The notes below the pieces were generated by a model that ran no database searches, had not been told where the DNA came from, and saw only the letters and a program-made list of their open reading frames with translations. From NCBI RefSeq assembly GCF_910592395.1, contig NC_088317.1, positions 2,108,001-2,172,000 on the forward strand: a stretch of 64,000 nucleotides of DNA, written 5' to 3'. Source of the DNA: Lineus longissimus (lineage: Eukaryota > Nemertea > Pilidiophora > Heteronemertea > Lineidae). This document shows positions 1 to 12,293 of this stretch, piece by piece. Position numbers and translations under genes: made by a program. Position 1 is the stretch's first letter, and the number at the start of each line of letters is the position of its first letter.

Positions 1-376
1 ATACATACGCTCTCAAAGATGGAAAACCCTATATGGCATATGGTAAGCATTACTGATAGTTAAGACCGATTAAATAACAGGATGATGGAATACTTGACAG
101 GCAGGCCTGTCTTACAGAGAAGATAGGGCTGTGTATGCAAGAATATCATGATGACGAGAAATTCTCTCCTTGTTATTCTTGAGAGAAAACATATGAAACA
201 GATATTCAGGATTAAGATGTTGGTTTGCATGATGTGCCGTGGGTACTCAAGTACAGAGATGCTCCTCATCAAAACGGCTGGCTCTAACGTGGTTTGATCC
301 ATGGCCATATTGCGTGGTAGACCAGTCTTTATTATTCTCACTTTGCTGTGACCCTTCCTATTCATGTGTGTTTCAG

Positions 377-459
377 ACCCCAGAGACGTACCTCACGATG
401 TGGGTGTCCGTGGACTGCGTGTCCCTCTTGCTAGTGTGCGCTGTATTCCTCATTCAATG
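377..459 (+). CDS. internal exon of an unidentified membrane protein (transmembrane exon)
   Basis: An 83-nt open segment is bounded by a pyrimidine-rich acceptor ending at 376 and a GTAAGT donor at 460. It starts in phase 0 and ends in phase 2. It encodes about 27 residues beginning TPETYLTMW and continuing into a hydrophobic stretch (VSLLLVCAVFLI) that looks like a membrane helix. The dangling TG is completed to a Trp codon by the first base of the exons at 1644 and 3323, so this is the common upstream exon of that gene. The 5' part of the gene lies outside the window. The family is not recognised. Confidence 0.6.
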
Positions 460-1178
460 GTAAGTGACCTTAAGTTCCAATGTGAGGTTGTTAAGAAAAG
501 TAGACGGACTGATGTAGTTTAGTGTGTGCATGTAGTTTTCATTGGTTCGCTCTGTCAAATCATACACATGCTTGTATTGTACATGTGAATGCATGTAGTC
601 TTGCCTTGAATTATTATGTGGACTGGTGGCATGTAGGAACTTGCAGTATGGTATGTTTGTATCAGTGGCCCCTTCATAAGTTTCTCCTATCCCCTGAAAT
701 TCCGCACGTTGGCCCAAACATCCTCTTCATTGTCGTTTCTTTCCCCCTCTAGTTGTTATTTCAGGCTCAGTTCATGTGCATCATGTTTCTTTCTTAGTTC
801 AGGCCATACCTTCAGGCCTGTAGTGTGCCCTTTGATTTCTGTCTATTGCAGTATTTCGACCCCAATATTGATTTTCTTATTACTTTTCAGGTTTTGTTGT
901 CAGCACTGTGGAACTTACAACTTGCGTGCCACATCCCCTCATTTTCATCAACAATATCGCCGCTACAGCCATTGCAGGAAAACCTAGGCCCCGCCCATCC
1001 CAGTATGTTTTGTTTCAACCAATCACACGACTGAATCAGTCTTCGCTGTTTCATCCTCATCCTTCATTCAGTCTCCTTGTCTGACCCAGTTGTCTGTCCT
1101 GTCCTTGAATAAGACCATGGTTTTCCCATTAACACTCCTCATGTCGCTCTAGCTAACTCAGGCTTCGGTGTCGAATGG

Positions 1179-1440
1179 CCAGGATGTGGTTTGGTTTCGC
1201 CAAATGTGACTCGTTCTACCAAAACTAGGCGCTTGTCGCATCTGAACTTGACAGGTTGATACGGACTTGTTGTTCATTTCCCTATTGTAGACCTTTTGTG
1301 AAATGTGACCAAATCAGTTTGTAATAGATTTCACAAAAGGTCTACAATAGGGAAATGAACAACAAGTCCGTATCAACCTGTCTAGTTCAGATGCGACAAG
1401 CGCCTAGTTTTGGTAGAGCGAGTCACAAATGACATCCTGG
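1179..1440. repeat. fold-back element with ~115-bp inverted arms
   Basis: The left arm (1179-1304) and right arm (1328-1440) are reverse complements with only a few mismatches and one short indel, around a ~23-nt loop (1305-1327). The arms begin with CCAGGATG and end with CATCCTGG. It has no coding capacity. It resembles a long-arm MITE or fold-back transposon in an intron of the left-hand gene. The high arm identity suggests recent origin. Confidence 0.85.
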
Positions 1441-1643
1441 ATATACATGTACGGATCGTGAACCAACACATTATCTCTCTGCTAACCCTTTTCTTAGTTT
1501 GTTCAGGGCTGTCTGTGTTATCAAATCAAAGTACATGTATATATTACGGCTGAAAATGGTGAACTTTTTTATCAGGATGGTGGTGTGATGTGCAGGATAT
1601 ATTCTAATTATTCTGAGGCTGGTTTTTGTTTTTCTTACCGCAG

Positions 1644-1815
1644 GCGTTGGACACAAGACAGTGCTGCCCCCTGGAGCCAGGAGGAAGAATCATTAGGCAT
1701 TTGGATCATATTTCATAGAATGTTTAGGTTCGGTTGTTGTGCGTTGTGGACTATTACTAAAACTCTGGCGAAATTTCTGGAACTTCTAAAATGCAGGAAA
1801 AAGAAGGCTAGATGA
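1644..1815 (+). CDS. candidate alternative terminal exon of the left membrane-protein gene
   Basis: An acceptor (TTTCTTACCGCAG) ends at 1643. The next base completes the Trp codon left open by the exon at 377-459, and the frame stays open for 57 codons to a TAG at 1813. The encoded tail is rich in W, R and K, and ends in a basic cluster (KCRKKKAR). Two AATAAA signals follow at 2135 and 2161, so a complete short 3' end is present. A second acceptor at 890 is also in phase and opens a 32-codon tail ending at 987, with weaker support. Alternative terminal exon use is inferred from phase, acceptor and poly(A) signals; the exon could be non-functional. Confidence 0.4.
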
Positions 1816-2134
1816 TTGTGAATGGACCAAAAGACATTTTGAATCAAGTGTCCCCCTTTAATGGAACTGGTCAGATTACGAAACATGTGTTATGTCGATC
1901 AATTCATTCCTGATCTAATAATGCTTGTCAATTATTGCCTTGAAACTGTAATGGTAATTTTGATTTGACTTTCTTATTTGTGGCCATAAATTTTTGCAGT
2001 AACATCTGCAAAAATGCAAAACTTAAAGACAGACAACCAGTTCTGTTTCAGTTCCTGTACCGTCTGTTAAAAAGTGATAAAAAAGTTCACCATGTTCAGC
2101 CTGTATCATTCTCATATAACAGTCTTTGACTTTC

Positions 2135-2166
2135 AATAAATGTGTCACAGATATTTTAATAATAAA
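2135..2166 (+). terminator. pair of AATAAA poly(A) signals
   Basis: AATAAA occurs at 2135-2140 and again at 2161-2166, about 320-350 bases after the stop codon of the candidate terminal exon at 1644-1815. The spacing is normal for a 3' UTR. Confidence 0.4.
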
Positions 2167-2736
2167 ATGGGTTTAACAGGTGTTTGATACTTTCTCTCTG
2201 CTTATGAATGATATGTATCTTGTCCCATATGTGTCTTATTATGTTTCTGTGTCATGTCCCTAACTTTCTCCTTTGAGCACTTTGACTCAACTCCGTGGTC
2301 GGCAAGTTGGATGAACATTTCTGGATTTTATATCCGGTTACGCATGTGCAGTGATGAGTTACCAAGGTAACCATAGACAAACCAAGGTGTATCAAATTCA
2401 AGCGCATGCAAAACTGGATACAAAATTTGGAAGATTTGTTCAAACTTCTGCTGCCAGTGATGGTCATTCAAGGTCCAGGAAGGAGTAGATATTGTCAGAG
2501 TGTTTGTTACTAACAAACTAATTGCATGGAGTGCTAGCATAACAACTTGCCCTTGCCGGCCCATCATGCCTGACTGTCATGATATACCAGTTTCATTTCG
2601 ACATACCCTTGATGGTGATGTGTAAAACTTTTAAAGTTGAATCATGCCTATCGTCTTGGACACTTGAGTCTTTTCTTTTATTGCGTTGTTTCTAAGTAGC
2701 TGGCACTAGATTGCCAACAGGCCGACCATCAGGGCA

Positions 2737-3107
2737 ACCCCGGTGGTGACAGTCGGCCACGTCTTACCCCCGATGGTGACAGTCGGCCATGTCTCACCCC
2801 CGTTGGTGACAGTCGGCCACGTCTCACCCCCGGTGGTGACAGTCGGCCACGTCTCACCCCCGGTGGTGACAGTCGGCCATGTCTCACCCCCGGTGGTGAC
2901 GTCTCACCCCCGGTGGTGACAGTCGGCCACGTCTCACCCCCGGTGGTGACAGTCGGCCATGTCTCACCCCCGGTGGTGACGTCTCACCCCGGTGGTGACA
3001 GTCGGCCATGTCTCACCCCCGGTGGTGACAGTCGGCCATGTCTCACCCCCGGTGGTGACAGTCGGCCATGTCTCACCCCCGGTGGTGACAGTCGGCCATG
3101 TCTCACC
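2737..3107. repeat. 30-bp GC-rich minisatellite, ~12-13 copies
   Basis: The unit reads roughly CCCCGGTGGTGACAGTCGGC followed by CATGTCTCAC. At least two copies are shortened to about 20 bp by loss of the AGTCGGCCAC part. C/T alternation (CATGTC or CACGTC) distinguishes unit types, and half of the copies carry CACGTC. It lies in the intron before the last exon at 3323. The reading frame through it is a by-product of a unit length divisible by three. Confidence 0.95.
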
Positions 3108-3322
3108 TGTTTAAGATGTTGTTGGAGTCCATCACGGCAGTTGGTGTGAAAGAAAATTTACTGTGTTGATACTATTTTTGGCGTGTCTGATTCTCATCAA
3201 CCTTTTGTACAGGTGCCTCTCGACCAGCTATGTAGGCCTACATCTTGGAAAAACTAAGATTTGAATTTGATCTGCTCCATACATCAGTTATTCATAGTTC
3301 CCTCTTTTGTCTTCAGTTTCAG

Positions 3323-3608
3323 GGCTGCCAGCCAGAAGAAGTATACACCTCCCTTGACGACGATGCATTATAAGAAACCCCGCAACGGTCAGATGAAGGA
3401 GAAGCTGCTCTTTATGAAGGATAGCACAGAGACGTTGAATATGGAACCCGGGGGCGGGGTGGTTCATGGGATTGGTCTCGCGGCGATGGAGGATGAAAAA
3501 CCGGCCGAGAGTTGCCAGATGAAGACATTGGATGTGATTGCACTGACGGACCAAACGGAGAATAGAATCGTTTCACCTGTCGAGGTGAACTTGGAGATCA
3601 ATAGATGA
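3323..3608 (+). CDS. terminal exon of the left membrane-protein gene
   Basis: The acceptor (CTTCAGTTTCAG) ends at 3322. The single leading G completes the Trp codon of the exon at 377-459, and the frame then runs 94 codons to a TGA at 3606. The tail is hydrophilic: it starts AASQKKYTPPLTT, contains a glycine patch (GGGVVHG) and an acidic C-terminus ending EVNLEINR. With the preceding helix this looks like the last membrane segment plus cytoplasmic tail of a multi-pass transporter, channel or receptor. The family is not recognised. The first good downstream AATAAA is near 5211. Confidence 0.55.
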
Positions 3609-5605
3609 GCGGAGAGTGGTCTAGTTTCATAAATTATTGAATTTTATTGCACTGTTTTTGTTGGAAGATTTTGTCAACTTCAGACAAAGCCGGGTACTAT
3701 AAGAATCTGTTGAATGTAACTGCTGGCCTGTGTAGGAATGACCTGTGGTTTTGATGACAAACAAGCTTATTGTTGGCTACAGTCCCATAGTCTGGTTGAA
3801 CCTTTCATAAGGTGCCACTGCCTTTCATTTCATAATGGTGACTGGCGTTTTAGTCGGTCAATACTTTTATGGTGTGAAGGTCTCTTCAAGGTCTTTCAAC
3901 TCCAGGCTGGACAATTTTCAGGCCAGGATTTACATATACAGGGTGTCAGAAAAACTGGTGATAAAATTTTAATGGAGATGTTCATAAATGGCAATACACG
4001 TATGGTTCCATCGCTTTCTACAAATATCTGTTAACAAGAGGTTAGATGTCCTGTTCCTGTTATGTTTCTGTCAAATTAGTGTGTATGTGACAAAGTACCT
4101 TTTTTTCGGTTGTCCATGGATATCAGTGTCTGTGCATGTAAGTGTAATCACTGTCTCTAGGTAATTTGACTGTCATGCCAGTTTGTCAGAGTACATATGT
4201 GGCTTTTTATCAATAATTGGCTCATATCGGCCGTCCATTATAGTGTGTATCTCAGGATTATTATTTGCTTCTACAGCACAAGCCGGGGGGGGGGGGGGGC
4301 TTGGCAATTACCACCAATGCCGCTTTTTATGTGTTATATATATGTGTTTATATCATACAAAAACACTTCTTCCAGATTTGGAAAAATTCTCTCCACAAAA
4401 TCTGACTGTAAACTATGCTCTGATATTCTTTTATTTCAATAGCAACTATACTGCTTAATTTTTAGGCGATAACTTCCAGGGGTAGGCAAATACCAGAGTT
4501 GCGTGCAAGGGAAAATATCGGAAATACTGTTGGCTACAGATGAATCGTCAATGGGTTGAATCACCAGCAGCAAACACTTTCCCTACTGCACCCAGTATTT
4601 ACCAGGTTCGTAGACTGCCAAGTTGGCCGCTTGGTATACCATGCGCTTGGCCAGGGATCTTTTAAATTTTAAAACCCTGTGTTAGCGCAAGTGTGAAAAC
4701 TGTTGATATCGGGCCTGTAAATCCCTGCAGGGTAAAAAAGGTCAACACCTGCCCTGCAAAGGAGGATGTTGTGACAGGGTACATTTCAGTTGGTGGTGCT
4801 TCTATTGGAAGATGGGTGCCACTTATTGTGATATGATGAGATTAGTTTGAACACGTGTTAGTCATCCAGTTACCATGAAATTTGCATTTCCCCAAAACTG
4901 GTATGCCACTTCCCGTTAAAAATGTATAACACAATGCAATCTGACTTTGTTGCACAATATATTGTCATGACATTGTAGTAGGGTATCAGCATCTGACGTC
5001 AGAACTCGAGGCAACTATGATGTCACATCTATGTCACAACATAGCAATACCCCAGTGACAGCGCCACGTTGCCTCAGCCAAAGTTTTGCTGCTACCCTGT
5101 TGTATTTAGCACTGGGCATTTTGCACTGTCCTGATAATGGGCCTTATTCAATGTTACTGCACTTGTATGCATGATGTTGTCAGCCAATACACATGAAGAG
5201 CTGCTGCGCTAAAATAAAGCTCGCAACACTTTGGGTACATGCAGCAGTGCCCTCTGTATGGATCTCTGCAAACTATACACTCTCCCTTTAAGAGCACAAG
5301 GCTGTGCTCTTGTTATTTACATGTATGGCTTTCTCTGTTTAAATGAATGGCGGGCATAATGAGGTTGATAGTTCTGACGAGAAGAGGGCTGGTTAGGTTT
5401 ATTGGGAGTTTTATGAATGTAAATATGTTCTGTCCTCACATGCTCAATATCTCTTCAATACGTGTAGGTCTGTTTCGCAGCACTTTGCGTATTATTTTGT
5501 ATTCATTTCAGAATGATAATAAACTTTATTTTCATGCTAGTTACTGCATTTATTAAAACATGACTTGTTTTCCTTTTGTTCAAACTGTTCAAGGGTTATG
5601 CTTTG
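3609..5605. other. non-coding stretch with a 15-base G run
   Basis: No supported gene is seen. The only notable sequence is an uninterrupted run of 15 G at 4285-4299. A 3' UTR of the preceding gene may extend into this stretch, with AATAAA near 5211 and 5518. Confidence 0.5.
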
Positions 5606-5690
5606 ACCTGCGGTGACCACCGCAGCCAAACTGTTGTTGTGATTGTCGCATGCAATTCAGATCGCAGGTCGCAGTGAATGCGATTTAAAC
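5606..5690 (+). repeat. short interspersed element, copy A
   Basis: This segment contains the blocks GCGGTGACCACCGCAG, GATTGTCGCATGCAATTCAG, ATCGCAGGTCGCAG and GCGATTTAAA. The same blocks recur in reverse orientation at 7162-7247. It has no coding capacity and looks like a dispersed non-autonomous element. Confidence 0.65.
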
Positions 5691-5908
5691 CCGTAGTTTG
5701 TTGGGCACGAATGTCCGATTCTGTCATCCCTATACACTTCAATCTCTGCGTTTAAGTGCAGCGATGCTAGTTTGGAAACTCCACTTTTTGCTTGCTCCCT
5801 TATTAATGTCTTCAACTTTATTAAAGTGGCTGATATTTACAGTTGTAGCAACTTATGAAGGAACACAGTTTTATACAACTCAAATTCTGTTGTACTTCTA
5901 TCTATTCT

Positions 5909-6128
5909 GTCTTTATGCAATCCTCTTATTGTCTCCACCATCCCTGCCCTGTCCTCCGGTCACATCCATCTCACTGTCCTCTTTGTCTCCATAACCCCAG
6001 TCTGACCCCCAGTTCTCCTCCTGTTGTCTCTCTTCTGCTGTCTTCATGCAACCCTCCTCCTATTGTCTCCACTATCCCATCATGCCCTGTCCTAAGTCAC
6101 ATCCATCTCGCTATCCTCTTCGTCACCA
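5909..6128 (+). repeat. two direct copies of a ~85-bp pyrimidine-rich segment
   Basis: The segment from about 5909 to 5991 (TATGCAATCCTCTTATTGTC and onward) is repeated with small changes at about 6041-6128. Both contain GCCCTGTCC, GTCACATCCATCTC and TATCCTCTT-like blocks. Open frames across it come from low-complexity C/T sequence and are not supported as genes. Confidence 0.6.
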
Positions 6129-6139
6129 TTGTCCGAGAC

Positions 6140-7161
6140 CTAGTTCTGCCATCGTCCACCAGGCTGTGCATATCAAAGAATATCCGCGACTCTTTCACCA
6201 GCCTCCTCCATCCACTCATTACAGACTGGTACTTGTCGGCATTTCACTCGTCATGAACTCGATTTGGGGGCGTAAGCTTCCGGTGACCGGTCACGTGTTT
6301 CTCACAAGATGGGCAACCTTGAGCCAAGGAATACCAGCGCGCTCGGTATTGACAGTCCATCCAATGCATGCACGAGTCGCCTCAGGTGAATCAACGAGGC
6401 CTCCTCGACCGTCCGCTGCGCGGCGGATAGGATCGAGGTTACCTGGACTAAGAATATCCTGAAATACCGTACCGCGACGAACTGTCAAACCGATCGATTA
6501 TCTGTATGTCAAGCGGGGACACATACACTCCGGACGCCGTGGACCGGCCAGGTCCCTCAACAGTATGAATAGGATGACGAAATGGACTGCCCCGGGAGAA
6601 TGCTCCTCTTTCGGCCTACACTCCGAACGTAGAAAACCGGCCTCGCCCCTCACCTTATCAACCAATGAGACAGTACATGTATGAAAAGGATGACGAAATG
6701 AACTGGCCCGGGAGTCTACTGTTTCCCAGCAAATCACAGCATGATTTGTCTCGTATTTCAATCGCAATATATGGTCATTGTGGTAATCTTGGCCAAGATT
6801 CTTGTACCCTGACCTTTTTTGGCGAAACGTTATTCAGGCATCATGGCAACTTTCATTGGAATGACTAGCATTAAAGCTCTACCATAGACATAACTCCAGT
6901 ACTTGGGGATTAATTGGTATAGGACGCGGTATACAATTCCATATACACTTGTATTTGTCAACACCATGAATAATTTCTTTAAATATAAGGCTGCATGCGG
7001 AGCGCATTCATACTAGTAAGGCGATCGTCTGCTGTGGAGAACTTACGATTAGGTAGGCCTAGACGCCGGTGTGCAGGAGTTAAAGATCGCCATTCTACCC
7101 AGTCTTGCAGTCTGTGGGCGAGGTTAGTCGGTCCACAGGGTTTAAGCACCCTGCAAACGAA
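6140..7161. other. non-coding stretch upstream of the SLC16 gene
   Basis: No supported gene is seen. A ~35-bp direct repeat built around GGATGACGAAATG and CCCGGGAG occurs near 6565-6600 and 6680-6715. Confidence 0.4.
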
Positions 7162-7247
7162 CGATTTAAATCGCTCCGACCTGCGATTGAAATCGTATGC
7201 GACGATATATGATCGCTCATTTGGCGGTGGTCATCGCAGGTCGCAGC
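7162..7247 (-). repeat. short interspersed element, copy B (inverted relative to copy A)
   Basis: Read on the minus strand, this segment repeats the blocks of the element at 5606-5690 (GCGACCTGCGATGACCACCG, GTCGCATACGATTTCAATCG, GCAGGTCGGAGCGATTTAAA). A GTAAGT donor-like site at 7370 just downstream could belong to a 5' UTR exon of the SLC16 gene, but a matching acceptor is not obvious. Confidence 0.6.
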
Positions 7248-7739
7248 TACCTACCTGTGAGTCAAACCCAGCAATTATCGGTTTTACGCGTGGACGAGAG
7301 ATCCTTTTGTTGCCGGCACTTATCGCTCGTCTACACGACGCTTTGGTGAGTTCATTAATTGACAGACGGTAAGTCTGTGGAATTTCAATCAGGGAAGGAG
7401 TTTTCGATTCCGCATTTTACTGCTTTTTCGATTGTGTCTTGGCATGGACATCATGTAGTTATATTTTTTCGAATTTATCGCGGGAGTCCGACTCTCGGAA
7501 TTCGGCTTTACGGAATCGATTCATTTGTTCTCATTTGGCAAGGGGTGAATACTTCGGAACTTGGCTGTGGAGTAATGTTCCAACAAGAGACACGTTCACT
7601 AAGACATTGAGTTATCGCACGTATAGACTGTGGCGCAGTGAAAAAAAGAGCAAGCCCTTGTGGTAAACTCGCGTAGATATCACACATTGGACTGACATGA
7701 AATGGTATAAATATAATCATTTGCCACTCGGAGTCTCAA

Positions 7740-10237
7740 ATGGAGGAAATCGAAGACACACAAGGACTTACTGTCACAAGTGCTGGTCCTTTGCCGTCAA
7801 ATGATGCTGAAAGGCAAAGGTCAAATCCAGACGACCTTGAAGGTCGCTTCCTGTGTAAGAGTGACCTTGATGAGCGTAAGCGAAGGTCATCTCGAGATGA
7901 ACTTTACGAACGACTTCTGTCATCACGTGACATCGAGGATGGCCAAGCAGGGGGTCAAACGGGAATGCCAGATCAGAAGGCGACATCTGATGTTCTGACA
8001 TCATCTAATGACCTTGACATTGAACCAGATCCTGACGAATCAGAATCTCCATTCTATGATGGCGGCTATGGCTGGGTGATAGTTGGCGCGTGTTTCTTAG
8101 GTCAGATCATGTTCCCTATTTGCTACAGTTTCGGGTTGTTCAACATCGCCCTCTTGGAATATTACGGCAAGACCAAGGCCGAGACGGCGCTGGTTGGGTC
8201 GCTGTGCTACACGTTTACAGCTGGATCAGGTGAGTACCCTGCAATCATAAAAGGCAGACACTCCACTATTTTGAGAAAGACACGATTTTGTATTTCGTCT
8301 CAGTCCCTTGAGAATAACATGATTTGTATTTCGTCTCAGTCATCAAAAACGTCAATTAAATGCTAAACACGTAGTATACTGGTGTAAGGTTCTATTAATC
8401 CCTTTTTCAGGCCTGTTGGCCAGTCTGTTATCGAATTGGTTGAGCCATCGAGTTACCGTGATCCTAGGTAGCCTGTTGACGGCGAGCGGCTACCTGATCA
8501 GTGCTTTCAGTTCAAGTCTTCCAGTCCTTTACTTTACGTATGGCGTCATTATAGGTAAGTAAGTTCACAAAGAAATAAGTGAAACTTGGGCATGAAGTGT
8601 TTTAGTTTTTCATACAGAAATTGTTTCCAACTTCTCCAAACAGGATGAAAAAAAATATTTGAACTGCAATGTGTTATGTTTATGTGATATTCATTACAAC
8701 CTGATTTTCTGTTTAGAATGTTCATCCTCAAACAGGCCGCAGCATAAATTCACAAAGCACGGTAGCCTAAATACATCTGTATCGCCATTCTTCTAAGCCC
8801 AGATCAATTGATATTCTATTGTTTGATAATTTGATGTTGAGTCTTCATACATTTCAGGCACCGGTGTATCCCTTCAGACAGTACCTACGAATGTCATGGT
8901 GAACTTCTACTTCGATAAAAGGAGAAACCTTGCAACGGGGATCATGGCTTCCGGCAGCGGACTCGGAAGTCTCATACTCCCTCTATTGATACAATTCTTC
9001 ATCGACAAATACACCTGGAGGGGCGCCATGATAATGTTGGCAGGGGTGTCGCTCCATGGATGCATCGCCGGGGCTCTCTTACGGCCAAATGAAAAACTAA
9101 AGCGCCTGCAAACGAAAACATCGCAAAAAGTGAAAGTATTTGATTGTACTTTACTAAAAAAGTGGTCATTTTTTGTCATCCTGTTGGTTTTTGCAGCGGA
9201 GGGAATGCAGACTCTGACCTTTTTCACTATGTTCCCTCACCGCATTCTTGAATATGATTTTACTCAAGACCAGGCGGCGGTACTTCTCTTCCTCGTCGGA
9301 ATAGGCTCAACCTTGTCCCGAGTGGTCGCGGGAGCTCTCATGCATTTCTTCAACATAGACTTGAGCGTTGCATTTGGTACCGTAGTAGCGGGGATGGGTC
9401 TAGCAAACTTGGCAGTTTCTTTCCAACATACTCAGTTCTGGTCCTTGGCGCTGATTGCCACGTTTTTTGGCGCCATGTTGGGCGTAATGGCGTACCTTTT
9501 CCCGTTGTACGTGTACGATTTGTTCGGCATCCGGAGAGTGACGAGTGCCTTTGGGTGTGTCGTAATGGGCGAGGCGGTCGGAGGATTCATCGGACCAGCT
9601 TTGGCAGGTAAGAGCTTTCCTTATAGGCCTACTGAACTTCAAGTGGTATTGCCACCGACGCGCGTTGTCTGGAAGTTGAGCAATGGTCAATATGCTCTGG
9701 AGCCGCTGGGAGGTGAAGCGGCCGGTTTCTAGATACAGTAAATATTTCATTACTTAATACATGAATGGCTTATCTTCGTGAAAACCGCTGACTGGATTGA
9801 CCTTGTTTTTGTATGGATATGTTATTTGCCCCGCGAAGTCATTGCGCTCTGTCTCGAATCTGTTTTTCGGCACAGAATGATGTATTTTCTATTTAACCAA
9901 ATGTGCCGATCGATAATAGTTATGTCACCTTCACATCACTCCTTTATACAACCTAGGAAATCTGCAGATGGCGAACCTGCGGCTTGATAGTTGGCAGTGA
10001 TACTTTAGTTCGGATAGTGCGCAGCTGAAGTCAAACCTTATCGAGCTACATGTATACGACCATCCGTTCATTTATTTTCAATTTTTTTCAGGCTATATTT
10101 ACGACAGGACGGGTGACTACCAGATTCCTTTCTCGATCGCCTTCGGCTCGGCAGTTTGCAGCGCCCTCTTGAACACACCCCTGTACTTATACAGAAGGCG
10201 CCGGAGGAAAGAACTGGGGAACTTTACAATAACTTGA
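7740..10237 (+). CDS. SLC16 family monocarboxylate transporter-like protein
   Basis: Four coding exons (7740-8229, 8411-8554, 8858-9607, 10092-10237) join in frame with GT-AG sites, all in phase 1, to give 509 residues. A ~105-residue hydrophilic, acidic N-terminal tail with many Arg and Ser precedes the MCT signature DGGYGW at residues 107-112 at the start of helix 1. The second SLC16 signature (FYFDKRRNLATGIMASGSG) lies at 228-246 around helix 5. An Arg in the segment GSTLSRVVAG (about residue 366) aligns by inference with the substrate-linked Arg of helix 8 in vertebrate MCTs. Twelve helices with a basic 6/7 loop (KLKRLQTKTSQKVK) fit the family. The expected role is plasma-membrane transport of monocarboxylates or related organic anions, often with protons; the exact substrate cannot be read from sequence. 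The C-terminal tail is short and basic (RRRRKELG-like). The start is the first in-frame ATG. Confidence 0.92.
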
Positions 10238-12293
10238 TAGCTATAGCATTTGCTCCTAAGCACTGGTACGCTAATGCTATAAGACCTCACGGTTTTGTGT
10301 GGAGGCTATGGGACTTACGTTTATACCCCACACATACTCTTTTTAACAATGATTGCGCATAACTCGGCCTTTCGTTAATCGATAACTTACGAACCCGTTA
10401 TAAGGGGTATACTGACCAGGGCGTTGGGACTAAATTTTCCAGGAAGCAAGAACAAAGTATGACAAAGGCAGCGCCGTATAACGGCATCCCGCGACATCAT
10501 TGGTTCAGTTTTTGGATAAGATGCGGGAAATCGCGATGCATGCCGGTGTAATGTTTTTGAGTGTTTCTGTTTTTGAGTGTTTCTGTTTTTGAGTGTTTCC
10601 CCTCATTGTTTGGGAACGCTCAAAAATAGATTGACAAGTTTTTCTGTGTATCCCCCCTATTGAAAAGTCGTGGTCTCTCTAGCTGCCTATTGTTTGGAAA
10701 CACTGACACATGGGGAACAACCACAGATGTTACACCGGACTTCGGTGTCCGCGTTTTGTATTGAACTTCTGCAGGGAGTTTTCGCAAATCTCCGAAACGA
10801 ACGCTAGGTCATCGTTTGACCTTACGAACAATGAAATAGGCGTTCACGTGGACGTTTTGGGCCTTTGCGAAAACGACATCCTACTACAAAACGCGGACGC
10901 CAGTTGTCGCGCGTCGGCGGAGCTCGTATGAATTCGGCTTAAATTTATTAAAAGATCTTTCCATCCAAGTGCAAAGAATGGCTGTGATAATAGTACATGA
11001 ACATGTATGTAATCTGATATACATATCGAGTAAAAAAGACAAATAACTTACTTAAAAACGTGTTGACTCCGTTTCATTGCTGTTGCACCCGAACATTAAG
11101 AGGGGACATTGCTGGCAAGCGGTATATTGATGCATGTGGTCGAAGCACTGCGAACTACGAAGTACGAAGTTTGTCAAAAAGGTCCCATTTTCCTGGTCAC
11201 ACACAAATCATGGCTCCGTTCCGTCAAAGCTAGCCTATACACAGCACGTACAACTTGATCGCGCGGTCCATCTATCGATCTAAAAGAAATCGAGACCGCT
11301 ACCGCGAAAATAAGGCACTGGGTTTTTATAAGATAAATGGAAGTCAATCGAGTTGCGTTAGGATTTCATGTACGCAATGTTTCGTTGTTCATTTTGCCAT
11401 CCTCAGACAGTATTCTTTCAAATTTTTCACCAATCTCGTTATGGAAAATATTCGGACCGGAACCGTGGTTAAATTGGAGTGGCTGGCAATTTCCGTTTGT
11501 TGAGATTGAATGCGGTGTCGGAAGAAAGATGCCATTAAGTGTATACTATGATATAGGCTACGCTCGTTTGAATGCCTCGCCGCGGAAATTGCCAAAAACC
11601 CATTCTATCAAATAATTCAAGACTAAAGTTAGTCGAGGCGACACCAACCATTCACCACGTTTTTTAATTCTTCCGATTGATTTGCCGCCTGGCCGGACTG
11701 GGATATGGCAGTCACTGGTGAAGCCCCTGACCCAGCATGGCAAGTCGAGCACCAACAGTCTTTAGACATGGCATTCTGAATCGACCACCAGTGTCGATGA
11801 CACGATAATTGTCCATTGGCATTGCTCATTGAGTGGAAAATCAAATGGCCTGACGGGCAATGAACGTTTCAACTAAAACTGAATGGTACGCTTATCTAAA
11901 TGTGAGTTTATTGATTAGCTATCGTTTCTTAACTTCTTCCAGTCCTCTTTACCGATGTAACTCATTTCAAACCATCTGTTGACTAGCAAACACATGGAAT
12001 GCTCAATTCAAAAGACGGAACAAGTCCGCCATTTCGCCATAGCAGCACTGCCTGAAACGTCAAGTCTGTCATAATCTGGATCGATCTGATGACTGGTACG
12101 TTCCCCTAGCCGCGGCGCTGCATCCCGGTGCTTCATCGACAATCAGTAAGCCGTGGCAGCGGACATAAATGCTAGTTATGGTGGAGTTTTTAACGGAACA
12201 TATCGCGTAGTCGGAAACTAAATGAGGCCATTCATTTGGCAGCATCAATGGCGGGAAGTGGTCCGTTAGTCATTGGATAACTTACATTCGTTG
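10238..12293. other. non-coding stretch with a 16-bp triplicate repeat
   Basis: No supported gene is seen. At 10553-10599 the 16-base unit GTGTTTCTGTTTTTGA is repeated about three times. Near 11150-11172 there is a GCGAACTACGAAGTACGAAG stretch that recurs near 13505 and 22753. Confidence 0.4.

Noticed and set aside
2913-3149. 78-codon frame with repeated VTVGHVSPPV units
   Set aside because: It is the translation of the 30-bp minisatellite, which is open only because its unit is divisible by three. No splice sites or homologs are apparent.
6046-6462. 138-codon frame in C/T-rich sequence
   Set aside because: It starts inside a duplicated pyrimidine-rich segment and shows no domain or splice boundary.
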